A stretch of 64,000 nucleotides of DNA from Aeromicrobium sp. 9AM. GTDB lineage: Bacteria; Actinomycetota; Actinomycetes; Propionibacteriales; Nocardioidaceae. The stretch spans positions 2,801,832 to 2,865,831 of the forward strand of contig NZ_LR733304.1 in the NCBI RefSeq assembly GCF_902506105.1. Direction: 5' to 3'. The position numbers and the translations under genes are program-made. Shown here one piece after another: positions 58,336-64,000 of the stretch. Below the pieces are notes generated by a model that was given only the letters and a program-made list of their open reading frames with translations, had not been told where the DNA came from and did no database searches. Each line of letters starts with the position of its first letter. Within the stretch, counting starts at the first letter, position 1.

Positions 58336-59058
58336 CTAGACGCCGGCCTCGGTCATGCGGATCACGATGACGGTGTTGCCCAGGCGGATCTCGGATCCGT
58401 CGGTGACGACCCCCGTCGCGACCTTGTGACCGTTGAGCACGACGCCGTTGGTCGAGTTGAGGTCGACGACCGTCACGGTCGTCTCGGCCCCGCTCTGGTG
58501 GATCTTGATCTCGGCGTGGCGCCGAGAGATGCCCGGATCGTCGATCTTGAGGTCTGCCTCGTTGCCACGCCCGATCACGACGCCGGGAGCGTCGATCGGG
58601 TGCTTCATGCCGTTGACCTCGAGCAGCACGTTGGAGCTGCGGATCGCCGTCTCGGTCATCCGCTGCCCGGCCACCGGCGTGACGGAGGCGTTGGTCTTGC
58701 TGCGTACGCGGAAGCGGCCCGTGCTGAGCTCACCGGTCTTGGTGAACGCGATCTCGAGCGGGCCGGCCATCGTGTAGCGCTGCTCGGACACGTGCTCCTT
58801 TACGAGCGTCGCGAGCTCGTCGGCCAGCGTCGTGCTGAACGGGTTGAGCCGGTCGAAGTCGGGCGGCGACAGCTCAACGGTGAAGACGTTCGGCACCAGC
58901 ATGCGCTCGCGGGACAGGATGTGGGCCGAGTTGTCGACCTCGCGCTGCAGGGCAGCGGCGATCTCGACTGGCTGCACGGCGCTGCGGAACGCCCGCGCGA
59001 ACGCGCTCGTCACGGCGCCCTCGAGGCGTTGTTCGAATCGCTGGAGCACCCCCGCCAT
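58336..59058 (-). CDS. fhaA: FHA domain protein FhaA (DUF3662)
   Basis: The 240-residue protein has an N-terminal DUF3662 domain (FEQRLEGAVTSAFARAFRSAVQPVEIAAALQREVD) and a C-terminal FHA domain (GVVIGRGNEADLKIDDPGISRRHAEI, then DLNSTNGVVLNG). In mycobacteria FhaA binds the phosphorylated MviN pseudokinase; a homologous pseudokinase gene lies at 13.1-14.7 kb. ATG 59058 is preceded by GGAAAGGTGGAGG. It is the first gene of the six-gene group. Confidence 0.95.
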   Translation of the reverse strand: MAGVLQRFEQRLEGAVTSAFARAFRSAVQPVEIAAALQREVDNSAHILSRERMLVPNVFTVELSPPDFDRLNPFSTTLADELATLVKEHVSEQRYTMAGPLEIAFTKTGELSTGRFRVRSKTNASVTPVAGQRMTETAIRSSNVLLEVNGMKHPIDAPGVVIGRGNEADLKIDDPGISRRHAEIKIHQSGAETTVTVVDLNSTNGVVLNGHKVATGVVTDGSEIRLGNTVIVIRMTEAGV

Positions 59059-59201
59059 CAGCCTCCACCTTTCCTGTCATCGTGGTTCTACCCTGCGATC
59101 GTATCGGGAGTGCCCATCCTCGCTACTTCGCGCAGGGGCGGGCGTGAGGAATAGCACCTGAATCCGCCTGTTAGACTTGCGAACCGGTCCTGCGGGACCA
59201 C

Positions 59202-59284
59202 GCGCGGGTGGCGGAATGGTAGACGCGCTGGCTTCAGGTGCCAGTGTCCGCAAGGGCGTGGGGGTTCAAATCCCCCCTCGCGCA
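59202..59284 (+). tRNA. tRNA-Leu (CAG anticodon)
   Basis: The class II tRNA has acceptor GCGCGGG paired with CTCGCGC, anticodon loop CTTCAGG (anticodon CAG), a long variable arm around TGTCCGCAAGGGCGT, T-arm GGGGGTTCAAATCCCCC and discriminator A. CCA is not encoded. Confidence 0.97.
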
Positions 59285-59288
59285 CAGA

Positions 59289-59335
59289 ATGACAACGGGG
59301 CTCCGACATGGTTTTCGTCGGAGCCCCGTTGTCAT
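59289..59335 (+). terminator. Terminator of tRNA-Leu
   Basis: A perfect 19-bp stem beginning ATGACAACGGGGCTCCGAC with loop ATGGTTTTC, starting five bases after the tRNA. Confidence 0.85.
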
Positions 59336-59453
59336 CTGTAATTGATTGGTGGATTTGGGAGGAGCCGAGAGCGGAGCGGCTGCTCGTTCCTCCAGCCGGT
59401 TGGTTGAGTGTGCCGCGTAGCGAAGGCGACGGCTCCCCCCTCGCGCACAGAAC

Positions 59454-59496
59454 GACAGCAGGGCCTCGACATGGTTTTCGTCGAGGCCCTGCTGTC
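59454..59496. terminator. Second, duplicated terminator hairpin
   Basis: A perfect 17-bp stem GACAGCAGGGCCTCGAC with the same loop ATGGTTTTC as the tRNA-Leu terminator. It follows the duplicated tRNA 3' end. The stem sequence has diverged by compensated changes, so the pairing has been maintained. Confidence 0.8.
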
Positions 59497-59527
59497 ATTC
59501 TGTGTCTGATTGGTGACGGGCGAAGCA

Positions 59528-59695
59528 CTATCGGCGCTTGAGGCGGTTCAGCAGGCGGCGCAACCGGCCGACGTGCGGCTGGAACTGGGAGTCCCGTTCG
59601 AGCGCGTCCTGCCGGTGCGCGGTGGTCTCACCGACCTGGACCGGGTCGTACGGGTTGTCCGTGCGTCGCGGGTCGGAGTAGCCGAACTCTGACAT
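59528..59695 (-). CDS. Hypothetical basic protein (55 aa)
   Basis: A 55-residue ORF with GAGGGGGCACC before its ATG. It reads MSEFGYSDPRRTDNPYDPVQ and ends VGRLRRLLNRLKRR, hydrophilic with a strongly basic C-terminal helix. There is no recognisable domain. It sits between tRNA-Leu and pckG. Codon use is in keeping with neighbouring genes and the ribosome binding site is good, so it is probably a real gene of unknown function. Confidence 0.55.
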   Translation of the reverse strand: MSEFGYSDPRRTDNPYDPVQVGETTAHRQDALERDSQFQPHVGRLRRLLNRLKRR

Positions 59696-59776
59696 GGTGC
59701 CCCCTCGAGTCGTCGTCCCATCATGCACTGGTTGGAAGCGACCAAGCCGTCTCGAGATGACCCACACAGAAGACAC

Positions 59777-59805
59777 GACCCCCGGACCGCAAGGGTCCGG
59801 GGGTC
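59777..59805 (-). terminator. Terminator after pckG
   Basis: The 12-bp stem GACCCCCGGACC/GGTCCGGGGGTC with a GCAAG loop lies 16 bases beyond the pckG stop on the minus strand, before the 55-residue ORF. Confidence 0.85.
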
Positions 59806-59820
59806 TGTCGTTCCTCGTGG

Positions 59821-61662
59821 CTACGCCTGATCGGCGTCCAGGGCGGCGGACACGCGACGGTGCGCCTCCCAGATCTCTTCGGGCATGTTGTCGAACTGCT
59901 TGAGGTGCTCCTCGCGGAACCCCATCTCCTGGCGCCAGCGCTCGTTGTCGATCGACAGGATCGTCTCGAGGTCCTCGGGCGTGATGTCGACGCCGTCGAG
60001 GTTGAGCTCCTCGGCGGTCGGGATGATGCCGACCGGTGTCTGGCGACCGGTGACTTCGCCGGCCTTGAGCTGCAGGAGCCACAGGAGCGGCCGCAGGTTG
60101 TCGCGGTAGCCGGGCCACAGGTAGTGACCGTCCCCCGGATCCTTCTGGAACCAGTTGACGTGCGCGAAGATCGGCAGGTCCTTGGCGGCCCCGACGATGT
60201 TGAGGTAGTGCTGGGCGTAGTCACCCTCGCCGTACGCCATGAACGGGCGGTTGGACATCGGGTCGTAGCGCAGCATGCCCTCCTTGCCCTCGGCCGCAGA
60301 CGTGGCCTCGGCACCCAGCGTCAGGCCGTCGTAGACGCCCTCGGCCAGGTCGGTGATGGCGCGGATCAGCGGCTCACGGTCGCGCGTACGGCCACCGAAG
60401 ATGATCGCGTCGATCGGCACCCCGGCCGCTGCGTTGTAGTCGTCGGCGATGTTGGGCACGTTGTCGAGCTGCGTCGTGAAGCGGCTGTTGGGGTGCGCCC
60501 ACGGGCTCTCGTCGCCGTACTCGCGATCGGCGATCGGTGAGCCGGTCCAGTCGAGCCAGCCGTGCTTCTCAGCCGGCGGGTGCGGCGTACGTCCCTCCCA
60601 CCACACCTCGTGCGTCTCGACGTTGTAGGCGATGTTGGTGAAGATCGCGTGCGTGCCCTCGGCGATCGACGCGAGCGCCGTCGGGTTGGTGCCCTCGTTG
60701 GTGTCCTTGGCGACGCCGAAGACCCCGTACTCGGGGTTCATGCCGTAGAGCTTGCCGCTCTCCTCGTCGACCCACAGCCACGCGATGTCGTCGCCATAGA
60801 ACGACACGTGATAGCGGTCGCCGAGCACGTCGGGCGCCAGCATCATGGCCAGGTTGGTCTTGCCCGAGGCACTCGGGAAGCCGCCGCAGATGTGGTAAGT
60901 CTTGCCGGTCTGCTTGTCCTTGATGCCGATCAACATGTACTGCTCGGCGAGGAACTTGCGCGACGCCCAGCCGTCGTACGCACCCTGGCGAAGGCCATGG
61001 GCGATCTTGCCGAGCAGGGCGTTGCCGCCGTAGGACGAGCCGAAGTGCAGGATCGTACGTTCGTCGGCGACCGTCACGAAGTAGCGCTGGTCGTTGGGTG
61101 TGCCTTGGCCAAGGTTCTCCAGGTCGCCGGTCACGTGCACGGCGCGCACGAACTGCTCGGGGTCCTCCAGGGCCTCGAGGAACTCGGCGCCGACGCGGGC
61201 CATACGGATCATATGAAGCACAACCGTGCGGGTGTCGGTCACCTGCACGCCGGCCGCCCACGGTGCGAGAGCGTTGCCGGGAGGCGACATCAGGTAGGGG
61301 ATGACGTACATCGTCTTGCCCGCGGACGCGCCGCGCATGCGGTCCTCGAGCATGGGCCGCATCTCCGACGCCGGGCGCCAGTTGTTGTAGACGCCCTTGT
61401 CCTTGGGGTCGTTGGTGGCGACGATCGTGCGCTCCTCGGAGCGCGCGGTGTCCTTCACATAGCTGCGGGAGTAGTAGAGCCCTTCGCCCGCGGGCTCCAG
61501 CTCACCCGCCTCCAGAGCCTCGGCGATGAGCCGGGCGTCATCGGCGGCGCTGACCACCTCGACCCGCTCCGCTCCGGTCAGTTCGGCCCAGTGATGCACG
61601 TACTCGCGCACGTGTGGGTTCTTGATTCCTGCTTCGTCCAGTGCTGCGTCGACATCAACCAT
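59821..61662 (-). CDS. pckG: Phosphoenolpyruvate carboxykinase (GTP)
   Basis: This 613-residue enzyme converts oxaloacetate to PEP using GTP, the first committed step of gluconeogenesis. The blocks GGFPSASGKTNLAMM (P-loop), RVLEHMIRMARVG-like VVLHMIRMARVG, GDDIAWLWVDEESGKLYGMNPEYGVFGVAKDTN and FGGRTRDREPLIRA match the GTP-dependent family, as does the length. A CATGAT sequence lies six bases before the ATG, suggesting a leaderless transcript. Confidence 0.97.
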   Translation of the reverse strand: MVDVDAALDEAGIKNPHVREYVHHWAELTGAERVEVVSAADDARLIAEALEAGELEPAGEGLYYSRSYVKDTARSEERTIVATNDPKDKGVYNNWRPASEMRPMLEDRMRGASAGKTMYVIPYLMSPPGNALAPWAAGVQVTDTRTVVLHMIRMARVGAEFLEALEDPEQFVRAVHVTGDLENLGQGTPNDQRYFVTVADERTILHFGSSYGGNALLGKIAHGLRQGAYDGWASRKFLAEQYMLIGIKDKQTGKTYHICGGFPSASGKTNLAMMLAPDVLGDRYHVSFYGDDIAWLWVDEESGKLYGMNPEYGVFGVAKDTNEGTNPTALASIAEGTHAIFTNIAYNVETHEVWWEGRTPHPPAEKHGWLDWTGSPIADREYGDESPWAHPNSRFTTQLDNVPNIADDYNAAAGVPIDAIIFGGRTRDREPLIRAITDLAEGVYDGLTLGAEATSAAEGKEGMLRYDPMSNRPFMAYGEGDYAQHYLNIVGAAKDLPIFAHVNWFQKDPGDGHYLWPGYRDNLRPLLWLLQLKAGEVTGRQTPVGIIPTAEELNLDGVDITPEDLETILSIDNERWRQEMGFREEHLKQFDNMPEEIWEAHRRVSAALDADQA

Positions 61663-61757
61663 CGCTCGATCATGCCCTCTCGAGCGGCGGAACGCACGGG
61701 TCTATTTCACACGTGGCATATGTCTCGTAATTTGTCTTTGCGGACTGCAAATTCGGG

Positions 61758-62258
61758 TCAGAGCAGACCGCGTACGTACTCGGCCTGGCCGAGGTGTTTC
61801 AGGTCGTCTCCGATGACGCTGACGAGGCGAACGGCGAGGGTCACCGGCGGGTCCCACGAGTCGTCGACGACGCGATCGAGGTCGGCGTCGGTGAGGCCCT
61901 CGACGTACCGGAGCGTCACGTCGGTGACGGCTTGCGCGTATCCGACGAGCAGCTCGGCCTGGACGTGCACCGTGTCGACGTCGTCCCGGCTGTGGCCGTA
62001 GCCGGTCGCCCGCTCGCTGAAGGGCAGGCCGAAGCGCTTGTACCAACCGGCCGAGCTCCAGACCTCGTCCGAGCCGGCGGCGTCGGCGATGTGGTTGTCC
62101 TGCACCCGCATGAGGTGCCAGACGAGCCAGCCGATCGTGTTGGCGCCGGGCGCCACGCGCTGGCTGAGCTCAGCGGGTGAGAGGCCGTCGACGACCAGCG
62201 CCGAGCCCTCGTTGATGCGACCGAACGCATCGACCATCAGGTCGGCTGGCGACGTCAT
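61758..62258 (-). CDS. DinB-like (DUF664-type) four-helix protein
   Basis: The 166-residue protein has the DinB/YfiT four-helix pattern with candidate metal histidines: TIGWLVWHLMRVQDNHIADAAG and the later SVIGDDLKHLGQAEYVRGLL, which gives the family's two H-containing helices. In actinobacteria such proteins are often mycothiol-dependent transferases or stress proteins; the reaction is unknown. ATG 62258 overlaps the stop of the DUF4235 gene (ATGA). Confidence 0.78.
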   Translation of the reverse strand: MTSPADLMVDAFGRINEGSALVVDGLSPAELSQRVAPGANTIGWLVWHLMRVQDNHIADAAGSDEVWSSAGWYKRFGLPFSERATGYGHSRDDVDTVHVQAELLVGYAQAVTDVTLRYVEGLTDADLDRVVDDSWDPPVTLAVRLVSVIGDDLKHLGQAEYVRGLL

Positions 62259-62557
62259 GAGCCCGGCCACTCACCGGTGGCGCGTTGGAACCCGCGCGCG
62301 CCCTGTCGCTGGATGATCGCCTTGACGCCCGAGAAGATCGCGCCCTGCAGGAGCGCCGCGATCAGGATCTCCTTGAACGCGTACTCCGACTGCAACGGCG
62401 TGGGCGGGTCAGAGTTGTCGCCGCGGCTCACGCGCTTCCAGATCTGCTTGAACAGCAGCGAGGCGATCAGGCCGCCGACGATCGAGCTGACGATGCCGAC
62501 CGGGCGGTAGAGCAGCTTGGCGGACGTGCTGGGCTGTTGTGCGGCTGGCATACGCAT
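62255..62557 (-). CDS. DUF4235 membrane protein
   Basis: The 100-residue protein has two membrane segments (LLYRPVGIVSSIVGGLIASLLFKQIWKRV and EILIAALLQGAIFSGVKAIIQR), with the DUF4235 feature GFQRATGEWPG at the C-terminus. The function is unknown. It is encoded directly before the DinB-like gene, overlapping by four bases, so the two probably form an operon. Confidence 0.87.
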   Translation of the reverse strand: MRMPAAQQPSTSAKLLYRPVGIVSSIVGGLIASLLFKQIWKRVSRGDNSDPPTPLQSEYAFKEILIAALLQGAIFSGVKAIIQRQGARGFQRATGEWPGS

Positions 62558-62650
62558 CAGACCTTCGCGAAGACGTGTCGGGATGTCGGTGTGGTCGTGT
62601 CATTCCTTTGTACACCGGGCGCGGCAACCCGGCGGGTGCGTCCGGAGTCG

Positions 62651-62935
62651 TCAGCTGGCGACCTTGTGACCCGTCAGGGCCGCGCGTTCGCCCTCGGTCA
62701 TGCCTCCCCAGACGCCGTACGGCTCCTGCACCGTCAGTGCGTGCTCGCGGCAGCGATCGATGACGGGGCACGTGAAGCACACCTTCTTGGCGTTCTGCTC
62801 CCGGCGCTCGCGCTTGGCGCCGCGCTCGGCCTCAGGCGAGAAGAACACCTCGCTGTCGGCTCCCATGCAGGCACCTTGGTACTGCCACTCGTACGTCTCC
62901 ATGAGCGGGAGGGGGAGTCTCTTGACGTTGACCAT
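62651..62935 (-). CDS. WhiB-family iron-sulfur regulator, WhiB3/WhiD-like
   Basis: The 94-residue protein has the four iron-sulfur cysteines of WhiB proteins (GACMGAD, CFTCPVIDRC), the GVWGG turn (EPYGVWGGMTEGER), and a basic tail. The pattern FFSPEAERGAKRERREQNAK and CREHALTVQEPYGVWGG is most like the WhiB3/WhiD subgroup, which controls redox homeostasis and differentiation. ATG 62935 is chosen because it gives the shortest N-terminus compatible with the family; a longer form from 62971 would add 12 residues. It is divergent from the enoyl-CoA hydratase gene. Confidence 0.92.
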   Translation of the reverse strand: MVNVKRLPLPLMETYEWQYQGACMGADSEVFFSPEAERGAKRERREQNAKKVCFTCPVIDRCREHALTVQEPYGVWGGMTEGERAALTGHKVAS

Positions 62936-63026
62936 GCGGGGGTATTGCCCCCAGGTTGCATTTTCAAACATCTGTGGGTGAGGTCTTTCTGCGCTGGTCA
63001 GACCGTTGCCGGGCGTACGGGCCGGA

Positions 63027-63032
63027 TAGCCT
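63027..63032 (+). promoter_or_regulatory. -10 element of a predicted leaderless promoter for the enoyl-CoA hydratase gene
   Basis: TAGCCT ends seven bases before the ATG at 63040. No ribosome binding site precedes this start. Confidence 0.4.
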
Positions 63033-63039
63033 GACCGGC

Positions 63040-63843
63040 ATGACAGAACCCCGTGTCCTCACTGAGATCGACGGCCCGATCGCGTACGTCTGGCTCAACC
63101 GCCCGGACAAGCTCAACGGCGTCGACCTCGAGCTCATCACCGAGCTGATCGCCGCCGCGGAGGCGCTCAGGGGCAACCGCGACATTCGCGCCGTGGTGCT
63201 GCAGGGCAAGGGTCGCTCGTTCTGCGCCGGCCTCGACTTCGCCGCGGCGTTCAAGGACAAGCGGCGGGTCGCCAGGTTCTTCTTCGCCGGGCCACGGACC
63301 GTCAACCAGTTCCAGAAGGTCACCCAGATCTGGCGGACCCTTCCGGTGCCGGTCATCGCGGTCGTCCAGGGGCATTGCTACGGGGCCGGCCTGCAGCTCG
63401 CGGCGGGCGCGGACTTCCGGTTCACGACGCCGGACGCCACGTGGTCGATCCTCGAGGCGAAGTGGGGCCTCGTGCCTGACATGGCGGGCACCGTCCCGTT
63501 CGGCGAGCTGCTCCCGGCCGACGTCGCGATGCGGCTGTCGATGACCGGCGAGTCCTTCACGGGCGAACGGGCCGCCGAGCTCGGCCTGGCGACGGAGGTC
63601 AGCGACGAGCCCCTGAAGGCAGCCCTCGCCCTCGTCGACCAGATCATCGAACGTTCGCCGGACTCGGTCGCGGCGACCAAGCAGCTGATCTACGGCAACC
63701 GTCATCGCGGCCTCCGCGGGGCGTACCGGCTCGAGCGCAAGCTGCAGGCGGCGATGTTCAAGTCGAAGAACACCACGATCGCCCGCAAGGCCGGCACGGC
63801 CAAGGAGACCCCGGTCTTCGGGCCCCGTACTTTCGGTTCCTAG
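63040..63843 (+). CDS. Enoyl-CoA hydratase/isomerase family protein
   Basis: This 267-residue crotonase-fold protein begins MTEPRVLTEIDGPIAYVWLNRPDKLNGVD. VVLQGKGRSFCAGLDFAAAF is the oxyanion-hole region and VIAVVQGHCYGAGLQLAAGADFRF the second block; the downstream TWSILEAKWGLVPDMAGTVPF replaces the usual E-rich segment. Without the typical catalytic glutamates it may be an isomerase-type or other crotonase enzyme and not a standard hydratase. It is a separate paralogue from the gene at 48.1 kb. Confidence 0.9.
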   Translation: MTEPRVLTEIDGPIAYVWLNRPDKLNGVDLELITELIAAAEALRGNRDIRAVVLQGKGRSFCAGLDFAAAFKDKRRVARFFFAGPRTVNQFQKVTQIWRTLPVPVIAVVQGHCYGAGLQLAAGADFRFTTPDATWSILEAKWGLVPDMAGTVPFGELLPADVAMRLSMTGESFTGERAAELGLATEVSDEPLKAALALVDQIIERSPDSVAATKQLIYGNRHRGLRGAYRLERKLQAAMFKSKNTTIARKAGTAKETPVFGPRTFGS

Positions 63844-63887
63844 CGACGATTTATAGGAGTGCGTGGGTCGTTGTTACTGTGGTCGGC

Positions 63888-64000
63888 GTGAGTGAAAAAG
63901 AGCCTTCCAAGAAGGTCGCCAACCAGTACGAGCGCAACTACGACTACACCAAGTACTGGGACAACCGCGACTACGAGAACGCCGCCGAGCACATCGCGAT
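63888..64000 (+). CDS. Probable SAM-dependent methyltransferase (N-terminal part only)
   Basis: The GTG at 63888 opens a frame that runs off the window. The visible 37 residues include KKVANQYERNYDYTKYWDNRDYENAAEHIAI; the YDYTKYWDNRDYE stretch resembles the lead-in of class I methyltransferases in actinobacteria. The motif that would prove this is not visible, so the assignment is tentative. Confidence 0.45.
   Translation, partial: MSEKEPSKKVANQYERNYDYTKYWDNRDYENAAEHIA

Larger units (their letters stand above)
59271..59500. repeat. Duplicated tRNA-Leu 3' end plus terminator
   Basis: TCCCCCCTCGCGCACAGAA occurs at 59271-59289 (the end of tRNA-Leu plus five bases) and again, identically, at 59434-59452. 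Each copy is followed by a similar hairpin with the same ATGGTTTTC loop. The intervening 98 bases (59336-59433) carry no gene and end in a GTTGAGTG/AGCGAAGG-type repeat. Confidence 0.85.

Overview
This 64 kb window is the replication-origin region of a high-GC actinobacterial chromosome. It carries dnaA, dnaN, recF, gyrB and gyrA to one side of a recognisable oriC, and rpmH, rnpA, yidD, yidC, khpB (jag), rsmG, parA and parB to the other, with two parS sites. Actinobacterial markers are a WhiB3/WhiD-type protein, CrgA, DciA, mycothiol-dependent formaldehyde dehydrogenase, a DosR-like regulator, DUF3566 and DUF6049 proteins, and the crgA/pknB/pbpA/rodA/pstP/fhaB/fhaA cell-division cluster. Gene order and protein character suggest Propionibacteriales, most likely Nocardioidaceae (Aeromicrobium- or Nocardioides-like). 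That placement is inference; no database was searched.

Layout. 1-9.3 kb: a partial siderophore-interacting protein behind a DtxR/IdeR-like iron box, a femX / small ORF / alanine-racemase-like operon, a bifunctional penicillin-binding protein, a PadR regulator with inositol-phosphate synthase, a TetR regulator and the CCA-adding enzyme. 9.3-16.1 kb: DUF6049 protein, MurJ, a separate MurJ-associated pseudokinase, thioredoxin reductase and thioredoxin. 16.2-21.0 kb (minus strand): the overlapping run rpmH-rnpA-yidD-yidC-khpB-rsmG-parA-parB. 21.3-33.3 kb: dnaA, oriC, dnaN, 6-phosphogluconate dehydrogenase, recF, dciA, a PAP2 protein, gyrB, gyrA and a DUF3566 membrane protein, followed by tRNA-Ile, a DLW-39-like micro-protein and tRNA-Ala. 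34-38.9 kb: formaldehyde detoxification genes (one frameshifted), three small membrane proteins, an azoreductase/MarR pair and a DUF2236 protein. 38.9-44.4 kb: a peptide ABC transporter whose second permease and both ATPases are one polypeptide. 44.4-51.8 kb: a DosR-type regulator, glyA, SURF1, DUF3817, an enoyl-CoA hydratase family protein, cyclophilin, rhomboid, crgA and DUF881. 51.8-59.1 kb: pknB-pbpA-rodA-pstP-fhaB-fhaA. 59.2-64 kb: tRNA-Leu, PEP carboxykinase, DUF4235 and DinB-like proteins, a WhiB protein, an enoyl-CoA hydratase and the start of a probable methyltransferase.

Most of the window is conserved core. The most unusual signals are: (i) an orphan DosR-like response regulator with the phospho-acceptor Asp replaced by Glu (E54), a 17/20 match to the DosR box upstream and a 30-codon ORF overlapping its start; (ii) a duplicated tRNA-Leu 3' end plus terminator; (iii) a perfect 25-bp inverted repeat nested with a terminator after tRNA-Ala; (iv) a one-base deletion in the beta-lactamase-fold hydrolase; (v) a cluster of DnaA boxes about 28 kb from oriC; (vi) a recurring TANNNT-N6/7-start arrangement that predicts leaderless mRNAs; and (vii) a DnaA-trio-like tract in oriC.
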